The notes under the pieces were generated by a model. It did no database searches. It was not told where the DNA came from and was given only the letters and a program-made list of their open reading frames with translations. Shown piece after piece: positions 55,870-56,053 of a stretch of DNA of 56,053 bases. The position numbers and the translations under genes were made by a program. Numbering within the stretch: position 1 is the stretch's first letter; each line of letters starts with the position of its first letter. Source of the DNA: a virus; IMG/VR virus record IMGVR_UViG_3300045941_000468, positions 1 through 56,053 of that record; one strand, written 5' to 3'.

Positions 55870-56053
55870 ACGGACTGACCCCCGAGGCGATCACCCTGCT
55901 GCGGCAGGTGTGTGAGGACGCCGCTGGCGACGGCACCTGCACGCACAGCATGGCGCTGCGCGGCATGGCGGCGATCGACGCCCTGCCGCCCGCCCAGCCA
56001 GACTCCACGATCCAGTGCGGCATGGGCCGCTACACCCGGGGGCATTTCCGGCG
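55866..56053 (+). CDS. Hypothetical protein, cut by the right window edge
   Basis: 62 codons visible behind leader copy 6: LTPEAITLLRQVCEDAAGDG, TCTHSMALRGMAAIDALPPA. The gene runs off the window, so length and family are unknown. Confidence 0.55.
   Translation, partial: MNGLTPEAITLLRQVCEDAAGDGTCTHSMALRGMAAIDALPPAQPDSTIQCGMGRYTRGHFR

Overview
The window is phage DNA from end to end: a slice of a high-G+C (roughly two-thirds G+C) temperate, probably short-tailed (podovirus-like) phage or prophage. Evidence is a complete virion-morphogenesis cluster (small and large terminase, portal, scaffold, HK97-type capsid protein, adaptors, large tail tube/hub-like protein, collagen-stalk fibre, internal virion proteins with a lytic transglycosylase), the absence of a tape-measure gene, a tyrosine integrase abutting a tRNA-Thr gene, and nearly gapless, translationally coupled genes. 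The host is not identifiable from the sequence beyond being a high-G+C bacterium that uses sigma70-like -35/-10 promoters. Both window edges cut genes.

Layout. (1) 1-2501, rightward: end of a macro-domain-like gene, an excisionase-like HTH protein, a ribbon-helix-helix (RHH) protein with a promoter that implies a leaderless mRNA, the integrase, then tRNA-Thr(CGT) and an attP-like region with three direct 10-bp repeats. (2) 2502-7588, rightward: a HAD-like phosphatase, a UDG-exonuclease-PolA fusion polymerase (with a possible overprinted gene inside it), a zinc protein, and a two-gene unit behind a strong operator-bearing promoter. (3) 7585-50538, leftward, about 43 kb: from right to left, a run of very small, often CxxC-containing genes (50.5-46.3 kb), terminase region (45.7-42.3 kb), tiny membrane proteins (41.9-41.6 kb), portal, an ADP-ribosyltransferase-like protein, scaffold, capsid, decoration and adaptor proteins, two paralogous large surface proteins, tail proteins, the collagen-like fibre, and internal virion proteins. 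(4) 50539-51641: a 1.1-kb non-coding control region with tandem perfect palindromes and repeated TGACAG words. (5) 51642-56053, rightward: a DUF932 protein and a series of small genes, several separated by hairpins and sharing one conserved ribosome-binding leader.

The most interesting signals are regulatory. First, a 14-bp palindrome related to GATGCATATGCATC recurs across the window. It sits inside and beside the -10 region of two near-identical sigma70-type promoters 47 kb apart (6813 and 53911), and elsewhere it overlaps start codons, producing proteins that begin Met-His-Met. Second, a box AGGGGGATCTRGAC on the leftward strand occurs four times, each 31-32 nt before the start codon of a gene that lacks a Shine-Dalgarno sequence. 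That fixed geometry suggests a family of phage promoters making leaderless mRNAs. Third, six copies of the leader GAGAGGACAACGAGCAATG precede start codons in the right arm. A 98-codon reading frame nested in the polymerase gene, with its own ribosome-binding site and the G+C-at-third-position signal, is a further candidate for something undescribed.

How it fits together: integrase, HTH and RHH proteins handle integration and early control; the polymerase module replicates DNA; the long leftward unit builds virions, probably with internal promoters; and small DNA-binding proteins (RHH at 589 and 7313, HTH at 48527) are candidate readers of the repeated operators. Lysis genes were not identified with certainty; the transglycosylase domain and the tiny membrane proteins next to the terminase are the only candidates.
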